Shown here: piece by piece, positions 49,264 through 59,552 of the stretch
How the letters are laid out: every line of letters begins with the position of its first letter
Numbering within the stretch: position 1 is the stretch's first letter
DNA from: Brettanomyces bruxellensis
Taxonomy: Eukaryota; Ascomycota; Pichiomycetes; Pichiales; Pichiaceae
Length of the DNA: 64,000 nucleotides
Assembly: GCF_011074885.1 (NCBI RefSeq)
Contig: NC_054689.1
Coordinates: forward strand, 2,790,001 to 2,854,000
Reading direction: 5' to 3'
Translations under genes and position numbers: made by a program
The notes under the pieces: generated by a model
Database searches by the model: none
Seen by the model: the letters and a program-made list of their open reading frames with translations, nothing else
What the model was told of the DNA's origin: nothing

Positions 49264-50292
49264 TGTACAGCTTCTAGAAATCGAAAAATCAAAAAGCCTT
49301 GCTTTGCAAGATATTCAAAATCCCCGAATGCGAACTATCATAATTTGCAAAACTGATATATCTTAAATGGTGTGTATCCCCCACTTATATATGTTTTAGG
49401 TAGGGACATCTTTTTCTTGTTTTGTACTCCACCTAGATATAGTAGTTACAAAATTGGTATTGGGGTACCTAGCCTAAATTTGCATATTAGGACAAAAGGA
49501 ATGAGGGCATGTGGTTAAACTAATCGGAACAAAGCCGGGAGCAATATAAGTTTAACCGGTTCAGGGTACGTCTCACGCAGGCATTACTTTGGTCTAATTT
49601 TGGTTGCTGATTAGTGCTAAAATGTTAATCGTAACATTGACGTTTCAAAAAGTGCCGCTCGTGCGAACATTGTATCAGGCTTTGTTTGGCAAGGGTGGGA
49701 AAGGTGAAAAATGCGGGGTACGCAAAAAGTCACGGAAATCTTCAGATGAGCATCCATGCTTACCGACGCATACAGTCGCGTCTGTGTTTTTTGACTTCCT
49801 ATTCCGGAGGATATGTCAATTTTGGAGATAAGGTTCGCGGGCTTTCGTCATAGAGGTGCGAGGGTGTGGCAAAATGATTTTTCGTACCGCAAGGGGTTTC
49901 AAGGAATGTGGTAGGAAAGAAGGCATTTTTCTTGTTTCCAAAGCTATTTTACCAAAATAATGAATATATGTGTTCGTTTGCAACATGGTTGTAACAGAGT
50001 TTCTGTGTAATAGTTCTATTCTCATGAACATGTAGGTAAAGTGGCCTACTCGGCACGTGACAAGCGAGCAAAAGTGGGCTTTTTTTGCGCGAAAAAATTT
50101 TTTCTAGCCCTGCCATTTCTTATCGTGAGATGTGAAAAATTGCGAGGCACAAAAATTGGTAGGGTGGAAAAAAAAAAAAGCGAGAGTAAGTAAATTGAGA
50201 ACACATTGACGATCCAAACTTTCTTTATCACATCTTGAAGTTCGTCCGTACAACAACAGGTTCACTTAAGGCCATCATATATAGCATACATC
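49264..50292. promoter_or_regulatory. Divergent YAT2 / RPS5 promoter region
   Basis: 1029 bp. A CACGTG E-box (Cbf1-type) lies at 50054-50059, about 235 bp before the RPS5 ATG, and a poly(A) tract at about 50169-50179. No gene was supported; a 75-codon rightward frame near 49604 lacks family resemblance. Confidence 0.5.
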
Positions 50293-51045
50293 ATGTCTGA
50301 AGAACAGAAGCCAGTCGAAGAACAACCAGTGGAGGAAGTTCCAGCCGAGGAAACTCCAGTTGAAGAAGCTCCAGCTGAAGAAGTTGAAGTTGAAGAAGAA
50401 GTTATTGCAGAGCCAGAACCAGAGTTCAAGTTTGTTGAGTTGGCTACACCAATCCCAAAGAGCATCCAGACCGGAGCCAAGGAGGTTAAGTTGTTCAACA
50501 AGTGGTCTTTTGAGGGAATCACTGTCAAGGACATCTCATTGGCTGACTACATCCAGGTCAGACAGCCAATCTTTGTTCCTCACACTGCCGGAAAGTACGC
50601 CAACAAGAGATTCAGAAAGGCACAGTGCCCTATTGTTGAGAGATTGACCAACGCCATCATGATGAACGGAAGAAACAACGGTAAGAAGCTCAAGGCTGTG
50701 AGAATCGTCAAGCACTCTATGGAGATCATTAATGTCATCACTGACCAAAACCCATTGCAGGTTCTTGTTGATGCCATCGTTAACACAGGTGCAAGAGAAG
50801 ACACCACCCGTGTTGGTTCTGCCGGTGCCGTCAGAAGACAGGCTGTTGATGTTTCCCCATTGAGAAGAGTCGACCAGTCCATCTCATTGTTGACTACTGG
50901 TGCTAGAGAGGCTGCTTTCAGAAACATCAAGACCATTGCTGAGTGCTTGGCCGAGGAGTTGATCAACGCTGCCAAGGGTTCTTCTACTTCCTTCGCTATC
51001 AAGAAGAAGGATGAGTTGGAGAGAGTTGCCAAGTCCAACCGTTAA
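50293..51045 (+). CDS. RPS5: 40S ribosomal protein uS7 (Rps5)
   Basis: 250 residues, ATG at 50293. The uS7 core is plain from about residue 70: [14 protein letters not shown] opening, then [56 protein letters not shown] and the C-terminal [15 protein letters not shown]. It binds 18S rRNA at the head of the small subunit near the exit site. The acidic N-terminal extension ([20 protein letters not shown]) is longer than in S. cerevisiae Rps5 (225) and repetitive. Codon use is strongly biased, as in RPS23. No intron. Confidence 0.97.
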   Translation: MSEEQKPVEEQPVEEVPAEETPVEEAPAEEVEVEEEVIAEPEPEFKFVELATPIPKSIQTGAKEVKLFNKWSFEGITVKDISLADYIQVRQPIFVPHTAGKYANKRFRKAQCPIVERLTNAIMMNGRNNGKKLKAVRIVKHSMEIINVITDQNPLQVLVDAIVNTGAREDTTRVGSAGAVRRQAVDVSPLRRVDQSISLLTTGAREAAFRNIKTIAECLAEELINAAKGSSTSFAIKKKDELERVAKSNR

Positions 51046-52005
51046 TGAGTTGTTGTTGTTTTTGCAGCTTAGGTATAGTAATATAATCCAGATTATAGAT
51101 TTTTACTGTAGGTATTTAATTTTGCCAGGGATGTATCGTTTTTCTCGAGGTTTACGCTGTCTTTGGCTTGCTATTATGCAGTGCTCTTTTAGCACTCTGC
51201 TGTCTGGTAGTCTTCGGTTTTACGGCCCAGTTTCATCAACTTCGTTCAACTAACTACCTTGACCAACTTCAAAAGTAGCCACCATCACACTAAACATTAC
51301 GTAGATCTTTTGTCAAGCTTTACTTGGATGTTCACACAAAACTTCACAATGGTATTCAGACTCAGCTTCATGTTGGAATCCACATTGTAATTTTCTTACT
51401 TGACTTCACACAGAATTTCAGTCCCTATTCACACTAACACACACTTTGCACTTCCCTGCTTAAAAATAGACGCCATCTGCAAGATTCCAAATTCTTTCTT
51501 CAATAACCCAGTACACCCTAACACATCTGGTTTGGCAATCATACATTTACTACTCCGATTTTCGACCCTGGAATTATGGTGCGTCTTTTCCTATTTTTAA
51601 ACTGCTACTTTGCAAATTTTCTGTTTTTCCGTTTTTTTGGAGTGTACAGTTAGTGCTCTAGTTTTTTGAAAACTTATGTATACACCTTTGGGAGATTTAT
51701 ATTGTCTTACTGAATTTTCCGTACGCTACTTGTGTGTCCCGCCGAATGTCCCTTTTCAATCTTTGACAGCCTCGTTAGCTTTTGCACGTCTTTCTATTCC
51801 TCGGAAGAGCTGCTGCATGGTCATGCTTTTTAAATGCTTCTGATTATGTCAGCGTTTCTGCTCCCCGAAAACTTGCATGTGATTTCTCAATTGTTTGTTT
51901 CCTGAATCGCCAACTTTTTTTTTTCTCAAATTACGATTTCTGTGATTTTCTCCTGAAAGTCGGCTATGTATGCTATTTTTAAAGTCTGCTATTTGTTGTT
52001 TTGTT
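51046..52005. other. Intergenic, 960 bp, no gene recognised
   Basis: Downstream of RPS5. AT-rich with T-runs near 51620 and 51915; short open frames only. It ends at the stop of the possible multi-exon gene. Confidence 0.45.
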
Positions 52006-52600
52006 TTAATCTGTAACTCCCATAAGCATATTTTCATCCTGTGACGATCCATCAACCGGAAAAAGAGAATACAGACCAATACTACGTACGCACTTCATGA
52101 AAAATGCTCTTAGCAACCTGTACTCGGCGTCGATCGACCTGTCGATGAGCGTCTTCTTGCCCTCACTCTGCCAAATGTACATTTCAATCATATCTAAACA
52201 GTAAAGAACTTCACAACCAAAAAGGTCCTCTTAACCTGCATATTTTGTCATTGTCTTTATTTCATCACAGCCCAGTTGGACGACTATATTGCCGAAAAGA
52301 GACTGGGTCCGGGAAGGTAAGCTTGAATTTGGTCCGGTCGATCGACGCGCCTGCGTGGCTTCCCCTAGCCTTCCGGCCTTAGAAGTCCCCGGCGGTTAAA
52401 TATTAGTGAGGAGTTTAAACTCATGTTTGGTATTAGTTCCTCGCACTAACCTCCTTTTTCTCACTTGGGAATTAATTACCTGCAGGATCATCAAAGATGA
52501 AGAGATCGATGGGTACAAATTTGACGTTTCGTTGATCCTGATTCTTAGGCAGAAAAGCATAATCAGCAATACAAAGAATACTTACAACATGTAAAAAAAG
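52006..52600 (-). CDS. Possible unrecognised multi-exon gene
   Basis: Three leftward coding-like blocks lie in order. The first, about 52486-52600, contains IADYAFLPKNQDQ and VKFVPIDLFIFDDPA and ends at a GCAG/GTAATT donor-like site near 52480. The second, about 52236-52370, contains SLPSRTQSLFGNIVVQLGCD and EIKTMTKYA. The third, 52006-52193, contains MIEMYIWQSEGKKTLIDRSI and ends MGVTD. A 42-bp gap from 52194 to 52235 (GTTAAG to TTTAG) would join the last two in frame. There is no clear first exon, and the donors are weak. Competing plus-strand splice signals (GTAAGC at 52317, CACTAAC at 52444, TGCAG at 52485) could instead join 52271-52316 to 52486-52594. I do not recognise either product. 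Confidence 0.35.
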
Positions 52601-52786
52601 TATAGGTTGTTACAACTAAAAAGACTTCAAAATAAATGCAAAATGCTAATATTAGTGTTAACAAAATAATTCTGAATGCCAGTATGCAAAAGGACGGATA
52701 AAAATGTATAGAAAAGATAAGGTTTCAGCGCCAAATACAACAACTTCTCCTCGCAATTAGTGGGCGTTTAGCACAAAAATGGTATA

Positions 52787-54640
52787 TTAGTTCAATAATT
52801 TTGAGATATTCGATCTGCTTGGTGATGTACAAATCCTCTTGGGTTGTGGTTGGTATTTTTCAAAAGAGTCATTCTCCTTGTTCAAGCTTAGCTTTCTCTT
52901 ATGGCTTATTCCGCTTTGCTTTGGGGATGAATGATCGTCTGAGTGTAGTAAGCGAGATTTCTTTGATGAATCCCTGCTTTTAGCATTACTTTCTTTTTGC
53001 ATGCTTGGTTCCGATTTCCGCTCTATGATATTTTCATTTGTATTGTCCATCTTATGAATGTCACGATCCAAAATTTCCTCTGCAGTTTCATTATCCACAC
53101 TCTTGACTTTTTCTCTGTTTTGATCCTCGTTCTGAGTTTTACTCTTATTCTGGATTTTCTCATCATTGGATTTTTCATCTTTGACTGTGTCTTTCCCCTT
53201 CTCCTCATTCAGTGTATCCTCGTTCGTATCTTTAATTTCTTTTTCATTCTTATCATTGAGTATATCCTCCTTCTTATCTTTCATGTCTTTCTCCTTCCCA
53301 TCATTGAGCATATCCTCATTCTTAACTTTTATGTCTCTAGACTTCCCATCATTAAGTGTATCCTCCTTCTTAACTTTCATGTCTTCTCCATCCTCAACTT
53401 TCACGTTCTCCTCCTCTCTCTTAATTATACTTTCATTTTCTCCATCCTTAATATCTTCATCCTCCCCCTCCTTAATCTCGCTCAGCATAGTTTCTCTTCT
53501 TTTCTCACTCTTAATCTTGACATCATCATTTTCGTTACCAACAGTGACCTCCTCAATCACACCTTGGTTTTTATCCTTTTTGCCGGAAACTCCGATAACA
53601 AGTCTCCTCCAGCGGAATTGGCATGCATTCAAAGTCCTATTTGGGAAATATGAGGCGATTTCTCTCCATCCCAGTTTTTTTTCCTCTTTGAGTTTTCTAA
53701 GCAGTCTATCGTCCTCTGGCGGCCATGCGCTGGAGCTGCGCCGGCCCGAAGTTTCTATTATTGCGTCTGCACCAGGCCTTGCGCCGCTCACCGGTAGCGG
53801 CTTGCTGCTATATAAAATATAGGAAGAGCCAACAAAGGGATGCTCATAAGAGGGTCTCCTCTGCGCGCGCAACTCTGCCTGCGCTTGCGCCTGGGCCTGC
53901 GCTTGTATTTGCGCCTGGGCCTGCAGACCGCGCATCGTTGGCACTGACGCCATCCGCATTACGGGAAACGCAGGCATTGAGGCCGCTTGCGGTGGCGGCG
54001 ATGGCGCCATCCCGTACTGCGACTGCGCACGCATCTGTATCATCGAGTATGCGGGTTGCAGCTGTTGCGCTGAAGGCCGCGCTGGCGCTGGTGCGGGGGG
54101 CGGCGCGCGCAAAGTGACCTCCGCCGGTAGTTGCGCTGCGGCCGCCTGCGCTTGATACCCGTACGGTGACGCTGGCGCAACTGGGAGCTGCGAATAATAC
54201 TGCGGAATGGATCTTTCATAAACATAGGGCTGTGCAGGTATGGACACATGTGGAAATTGAGGGCTTTGTTGATTTGGGCCAACTGCATATGCGGGAGAAT
54301 ACTGGAAGTATTGCGCTGGTGGCTGGAGCGCAGCCGGTGCTACCTGCGGCGGCGTTGCGAACTGGGAGCGCGCGGTTGCGCCCGGCGGGTAGCTGAGAAC
54401 AGGATACTGTTGTTGCGCCTGCTGCGGTTGTTGCGGTTGTTGCGGTTGTTGCGCCTGCTGCGGCTGCGGCAGTTGGTGCTGGCGCTGGTCACCAAGATGG
54501 CGCTCGGTGGACAGCGCAGAGGAGGACGAGAGCGCTAGGTTCTGTGGCGCATTATATGCCGCGCTGGAGTTCGGATACATCTTACTTGTTGGACAGATAT
54601 GCAAAGGTAATTGTTGTGTGGGACCCGCCAATTTAAGCAT
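52787..54640 (-). CDS. Myb/SANT transcription factor of the Dot6/Tod6 type
   Basis: 617 residues from the ATG at 54638-54640; an ATG at 54578-54580 would give 597. The single Myb/SANT domain begins at Trp305 (WPPEDDRLLRKLKEEKKLGW, then REIASYFPNRTLNACQFRWR) and closely resembles Dot6 and Tod6. Those bind the PAC element and repress ribosome-biogenesis genes through Rpd3L when TORC1/PKA are low. The N-terminal 290 residues are Gln/Ala/Pro-rich (from QLPQPQQAQQ onward). The C-terminal part has repeated Lys/Glu/Asp blocks (DMKVKKEDTLNDGKSRDIKV and similar). The N-terminal half is GC-rich, the C-terminal repeats AT-rich. Dot6 and Tod6 cannot be distinguished. Confidence 0.85.
   Translation of the reverse strand: MLKLAGPTQQLPLHICPTSKMYPNSSAAYNAPQNLALSSSSALSTERHLGDQRQHQLPQPQQAQQPQQPQQPQQAQQQYPVLSYPPGATARSQFATPPQVAPAALQPPAQYFQYSPAYAVGPNQQSPQFPHVSIPAQPYVYERSIPQYYSQLPVAPASPYGYQAQAAAAQLPAEVTLRAPPPAPAPARPSAQQLQPAYSMIQMRAQSQYGMAPSPPPQAASMPAFPVMRMASVPTMRGLQAQAQIQAQAQAQAQAELRAQRRPSYEHPFVGSSYILYSSKPLPVSGARPGADAIIETSGRRSSSAWPPEDDRLLRKLKEEKKLGWREIASYFPNRTLNACQFRWRRLVIGVSGKKDKNQGVIEEVTVGNENDDVKIKSEKRRETMLSEIKEGEDEDIKDGENESIIKREEENVKVEDGEDMKVKKEDTLNDGKSRDIKVKNEDMLNDGKEKDMKDKKEDILNDKNEKEIKDTNEDTLNEEKGKDTVKDEKSNDEKIQNKSKTQNEDQNREKVKSVDNETAEEILDRDIHKMDNTNENIIERKSEPSMQKESNAKSRDSSKKSRLLHSDDHSSPKQSGISHKRKLSLNKENDSFEKYQPQPKRICTSPSRSNISKLLN
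52985..53470 (-). repeat. Coding repeat in the C-terminal part of the Dot6-type gene
   Basis: Irregular repeats of about 45-60 bp code for blocks such as KKEDILNDKNEKEIKD and KNEDMLNDGKEKDMKD. The strand asymmetry (T-rich on the plus strand) keeps the frame free of stops. Likely a charged disordered tail. Confidence 0.7.
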
Positions 54641-57595
54641 CACAAAGTACTTGATGAAATTTAACTCGGATAGAAAAAAAAAAAGGAAAGAAATCTAATA
54701 GGGAGTGTACAATCGGGAAAAAAATACAAGGATAACAAAAACAAAATATGCATGAAAAGGAAATTGATGAGGAATCAGTTAGATATATAGTAGGAAGTGA
54801 AAGTTAAATCAGATAGGGGCTGCATAAACACAAAGAATAAAAGTTTCGGAAATAAAGCGAGGAACTGAATAATAAGACGAGACAGAGCGCAAAAAAAAAG
54901 ACAAAGCAGAGTATAAAATTGCAATAAAAGGAAAATGTCCTGAAGATCTATGTTGAGGTCAACATTGAGTTTTTAAAATTAGCTTCTGAAACAGCCGACC
55001 GACGTTGGTTGTCCGGCCACAAAAGTGGGAAAAGAAGAAAGAAAAAGTTTAAACAATGCGGGCAGAAATAACTTTTTGCAGTGTGCAAACCGTTTTACAA
55101 TGATGACAATGCGACTCTACATGCTCGATTCATCTGCATGTCTATTGTGCAGAGTTTACCTTACTGGGCGGCAGAATTCAGTGTAAGGCATTGAGTGACT
55201 TTTTTACGAGGCATTCCAAAATCAAGCTGGCTGCATCATCTTTGCTCGCGAAGACGGAAAAAAAAATTATGTAAACCCATTTCGTTCATATTTGGGAGCA
55301 AGTGATGCATTGGCAAACGAACAAGAAAAAAAGAATGTGATTTTTATCTTTACTCCAAATCATAATATCACGCTTTTCAAAATTTCGGTTTCCACCCACG
55401 ATTGTTTCAAGTTTAAAACGCACTCTTGCGTCAGATCCTCGGTAATTACAACAAATGTGGTCTTTGCCGCAGCCATCGCAATAAGCGTAATTTTTGCATA
55501 ATGCTATTGTGTTTCCCACACCCAGCTTTCCCCTTGTCTCTCAAAAAAATTTTTCTTTTTTTCCGCGCACTCCTGACTGCGCTCTCTGCGCCGACCTGCG
55601 TTACAAGGGGACCGGCTGCACATATTATAATTTTGAGTTTCCTTGTTTCTGCTTTCTAACACCGAGTTTAAAATACACAACCCCGGTACGCTATCCGCAT
55701 TTTTTTTTTTTGTTGTTGTTGTTGCAAACAAGCAATATTCTATTTTTATTTTAGTCTTTGTTCCTCATTCCCTCTCACGCTGCAGCATTCATCCCCTGCA
55801 AATTTTCGGGCGATAGCGTGTATTTTCAAGGGGTAAAATTCTAATATGTTACATCGACTTGGAGTTGTCTATTAATACATTCTATGCAGGGAATAATACG
55901 TTACCATTACCACATCGTGTATTTACACTGAAATGAATACATTCTTTCTTTTGGCATCTAGATAACAAGTTGAAAAAAGTTAATCGAACCACGCTAAAGT
56001 TTTTACAATCTGAAATACGATGTACTGCCGGAAGAAAATGTCATCAAAGAACATTTGCTTTAATGCTTTTGTTTTATTTGATTGTCCGTTCTCCGGCGGG
56101 TTAATTCACCGATGGGGAAAACAAAGCGGGATGTAACATAGGTAGCAATATTTATCAAGTGCGAATAATAGAATGTGCGAAAAAAAAAAAATACGAATGT
56201 GCGAGAAATTCCTCAGGTTTGTTTGTTCATGCCTGTCTGTCCAGACAACGAAGCAAAAGAAGAAAAGACAGTAAAAAATAAATACTGACGAAAAAAGAAA
56301 AGACGTGCAACACAGAGGTGGGAATTGAGGATTAAGCAAAATAGAGGAAAAAATAGATAAAAAATAAAAGTAAAATAAAATTAAAAAGCATAGGTAAAAC
56401 GGGAAGTAAAAATAAAAAATAAAGGTAAAATGAAAAATAAAAATTATTTTGTAAAAACCGAAACTCCCTCCCTAGCCGAATAATAGGAGAGCAAGCATGG
56501 CATTTGGTTTCGTAGTTGGAATCACAGGCTTTAAAAGTGTACAATTTTATTTAGTGAAATCATAGAAACACAGATAAAAGCATGTAGCAGCTTAGATCAT
56601 GATTACACAACTGCCTGCAATGTGATGTCATATGGCTAGCTTCGGCAACGATGAATAGGCTTATGTATCGACGTTCTGGAATATTGTATAATTTCTAATT
56701 GTGTTTAACCAAAAATCGAATTCGAAAGATCGCAATCGAGCTTATAGAGTCAGTCAAGCATCATTTATGGGCACTCCGGCGGAATCGGTTCATCACACAT
56801 ATTGCATCACTTATTTCGACTTTTAAGCATCGTTTAGAACGCATTGTTGCCTGCAACCGAATCAATGCCAAAATGAAATCAGCCTTATGTCTAGCCATCA
56901 CCAATTTTCAGCAGGGTTTCGCACTTCGTCAGTTTATGTGTCTAGTACACTAAACCGTCTAATTGAAGATACATGTACTCTTTTCTCTCCATGCTAGAAG
57001 TTCTGGATACATAGCTTTCATATTCTTCTGTGCTTTAATTGGCATTTTGTCTCACTGATGCACATATACTTGTCCTATTTTTGTGCATATCCTTCGGTTA
57101 TCTTCGTCTTCTAATGTGTGTATGCTTTATTTTGGGCCTGGCCTGTTTCCTTGTGTGTGTGTTTTCTTTCACATGCTATTTTTGACATTCAGACCCGAAA
57201 CGTTGATTTGGCGCCTGTTAAATTTTTTCACTTTTACAGCGCCTATTTTTATCTTTTCCAAGTAGAATCCCGGTTTCAATCATCAACAACTGAAGTGATC
57301 CAGTGGATGTAACTACTGGTTTCTCTTGTCTTGAGAGTGAAGTATGGAAAGGATTGAATTTGAAAGCGGATCAGTTCAAGACATTGAGTTTCTCACAGTA
57401 TTTCAATTTATATCAACCGAGAGTTTTTCAGCTGTCTGTATTCATGCTTTACCTCCTTATCTGCTGATATTTTAAAGATGAATTACTTCCATGTTTCTGG
57501 GCTTTCATGCTTTGACATGGTGATACATTTGTGTTCTCATGTTTCTAAGCTTTCAGCTTTTAGCCTTCATGATTATTTTCGCATGGTCGCACATT
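54641..57595. other. Long gene-poor region
   Basis: The first part is the promoter region of the Dot6-type gene. Over nearly 3 kb I see no ATG-started frame with protein-like composition and no tRNA-type promoter. Poly(A) or poly(T) runs occur near 54888, 55700 and 56180. It could hold an untranslated RNA, but nothing shows that directly. Confidence 0.4.
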
Positions 57596-58040
57596 GATGA
57601 TTTCATATATTCAAATATTATGATCTCACATGTCCAACTGTTGATGATTTCACATATTCGACTGTTGATAATTTCACATATTCAACTATTTGTGATTTCA
57701 TATATTCAACTGTTGATGATTTCATATGTTCAACTATTGAATATTTCACATGTTCAACTATTGATGATTTCATATATTCAACTGTTGATGATTTCATATG
57801 TTCAACTATTGAATATTTCACATGTTCAACTATTGATGATTTCATATATTCAAATATTATGATCTCACATGTCCAACTGTTGATGATTTCATATATTCAA
57901 CTGTTGATGATTTCATATATTCAAATATTATGATCTCACATGTCCAACTGTTGATGATTTCACATGTTCAACTATTGATTATTTCACATGTTCAACTATT
58001 GATGATTTCATATATTCAAATATTTATGATTTCATGGCTT
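57596..58040 (+). repeat. 24-bp tandem repeat, about 18 copies
   Basis: Units of the form GATTTCATATATTCAACTGT plus TGAT recur with a period of 24 bp, with variants (CACATG for CATATA; AAATATTAT for CAACTGTTG). Some groups of units recur together, so there is higher-order order. Because 24 is a multiple of three, a frame from about 57539 to 57862 stays open, coding an 8-residue repeat (MISYIQLL); I regard this as a by-product. Confidence 0.9.
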
Positions 58041-58535
58041 CGTGTCTTTTCCTTCTTACCGCTTTCCTTCCTTTATTCCTTCCATATCTCCTTCTTTCCA
58101 TATTCTCTACTATCATGTACCCTCAGAATATTTCAAGGGATGAAAATTGGTATCTAGTGTGGATACAATGCCAGCATGAAGAAATTCTTTTGTGGCATAT
58201 GTTTTAGTGTCGATTAATTCTGCCTAACTACCATCTTTTACCCAGCAGTCTGGTATTTTCCTCTTCTTTAGACACATCAATAAGATATGAGAATATGAAA
58301 TTTTGGGTATAGACAACGTGTGTTTATCCTACCCCCTTCTTTTTACTACTGGCTGTTTATCTTCTTTTCATCAGTTTTAGGGGTCTTTCCAACTCCTCCC
58401 TATTGTGATTTCCCAACCCCCGGATTCCTCCAAATATCAGTTTGGAAATACTGGCAATTTCACAATTAGGATTCATTTTTCCTGTGTGGCAATTTTACAA
58501 CCAGGATTCATTTTTCCTGCGTCCACTTTTATCTC
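58041..58535. other. Intergenic between two minisatellites
   Basis: About 500 bp, AT-rich and pyrimidine-rich on the plus strand. No gene was seen. Confidence 0.4.
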
Positions 58536-58712
58536 AGCACTGTTCACATTAATCACTGGTATTCCGAGTCAATTTACTGGTATTCCATATCAATTTACCA
58601 ATATTCCAAGTCAGTTTACTGGTATTCCAGTCAATTTACCAATATTCCAAGTCAATTTATCGATATCCCAAGTCAATTTACCAATATTCCAAGTCAATTT
58701 ATCGTACCATCT
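58536..58712 (+). repeat. 21-bp tandem repeat (CAATTTACCAATATTCCAAGT)
   Basis: About eight units of 20-21 bp, the later ones more regular. It lies about 150 bp beyond the DOT5 stop codon. Confidence 0.85.
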
Positions 58713-58862
58713 ACAAATTACGCAACCAGATACTTCATATGCTTACTGATAAATGCAAAAGGAATGTACAATAAAACGACGTCTACCAATTCTACCTGGA
58801 AGCACCAAAATAGGCGTTTGGCGACCAAAAAAGTGGCTTTTAGCCCCCGCACGTGTCTCTAC

Positions 58863-59552
58863 TCACTTCTTTTCAGCCACTATTTCCTTAACCTGCTCCA
58901 ATGCACCCTTATAGCTGACTTCCGGACTCACTTTCACCTTCTTAACTCGAAGAATACCGTCTACAAAGATGAAATGCGATCGAATAGTTCCCTTGGGGTG
59001 CTTCTTGCAGCCTAAAGTGGCAATTAGTGACCGGCCTGGATCGCATAAAAGATCATACTGGAGACTTTGTCTCTCGATAAACTTTTGCTGTGCTTTAGGA
59101 GAGTCTGCACTGAGACCAACAACTGTAGCTTTGAGCTTTTTTGTCAATTCGTCATATTCATCACGGAAACCTTTGGCCTGCCTTGTGCATCCTGGGGTTG
59201 AAGCCCTTGGGTACACAAATACAACAAGAATGTGTGCCTTCTTTGCCAATTGGAGCAAGTTAACTTGCTTCGAGTTCTGGTCCTCTAAAACGACATCTTC
59301 AGGAATTGCATCCCCGATTTCAAGCTCTCCAGGAGTTTGTTTGGCCTCCTTCTTTGACTCAGCCTTGGATGTGTGCTCTTTTTTAGTTTTCACAACTTTA
59401 GTTTCTGCTTTAGCCTTTGCTTTTGCTTGCTTTCCTGTTTTCTTAGCAGCCACTTTTTTATCAGTTTTTGCTCTTTTTGCAGGCTTCTCCTTCTCAGACT
59501 CTGCCGATGCACTACGCTTTGTTGCCTGGACTGTGGAACTCCTCAATTGCAT
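58863..59552 (-). CDS. DOT5: Nuclear thiol peroxidase Dot5 (PrxQ/BCP type)
   Basis: I start at the ATG at 59550-59552 (MQLRSSTVQATKRS), giving 229 residues; the frame opens 8 codons earlier without an ATG. A basic N-terminal part (KRAKTDKKVAAKKTGKQAKA) would target the nucleus. The peroxiredoxin domain starts near 77 (LEIGDAIPEDVVLEDQNSK) and has the peroxidatic Cys122 in YPRASTPGCTRQ. SIRSHFIFVDG-like and VKVSPEVS segments match yeast Dot5. It reduces peroxides, including alkyl hydroperoxides, in the nucleus. The expected resolving Cys five residues after Cys122 is Lys127; Cys170 and Cys182 remain as possible partners. Confidence 0.9.
   Translation of the reverse strand: MQLRSSTVQATKRSASAESEKEKPAKRAKTDKKVAAKKTGKQAKAKAKAETKVVKTKKEHTSKAESKKEAKQTPGELEIGDAIPEDVVLEDQNSKQVNLLQLAKKAHILVVFVYPRASTPGCTRQAKGFRDEYDELTKKLKATVVGLSADSPKAQQKFIERQSLQYDLLCDPGRSLIATLGCKKHPKGTIRSHFIFVDGILRVKKVKVSPEVSYKGALEQVKEIVAEKK

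Noticed and set aside
57539..57862. A 107-codon ORF with an 8-residue repeat as a real protein.
   Set aside because: It is explained by the 24-bp minisatellite, whose period keeps the frame open.
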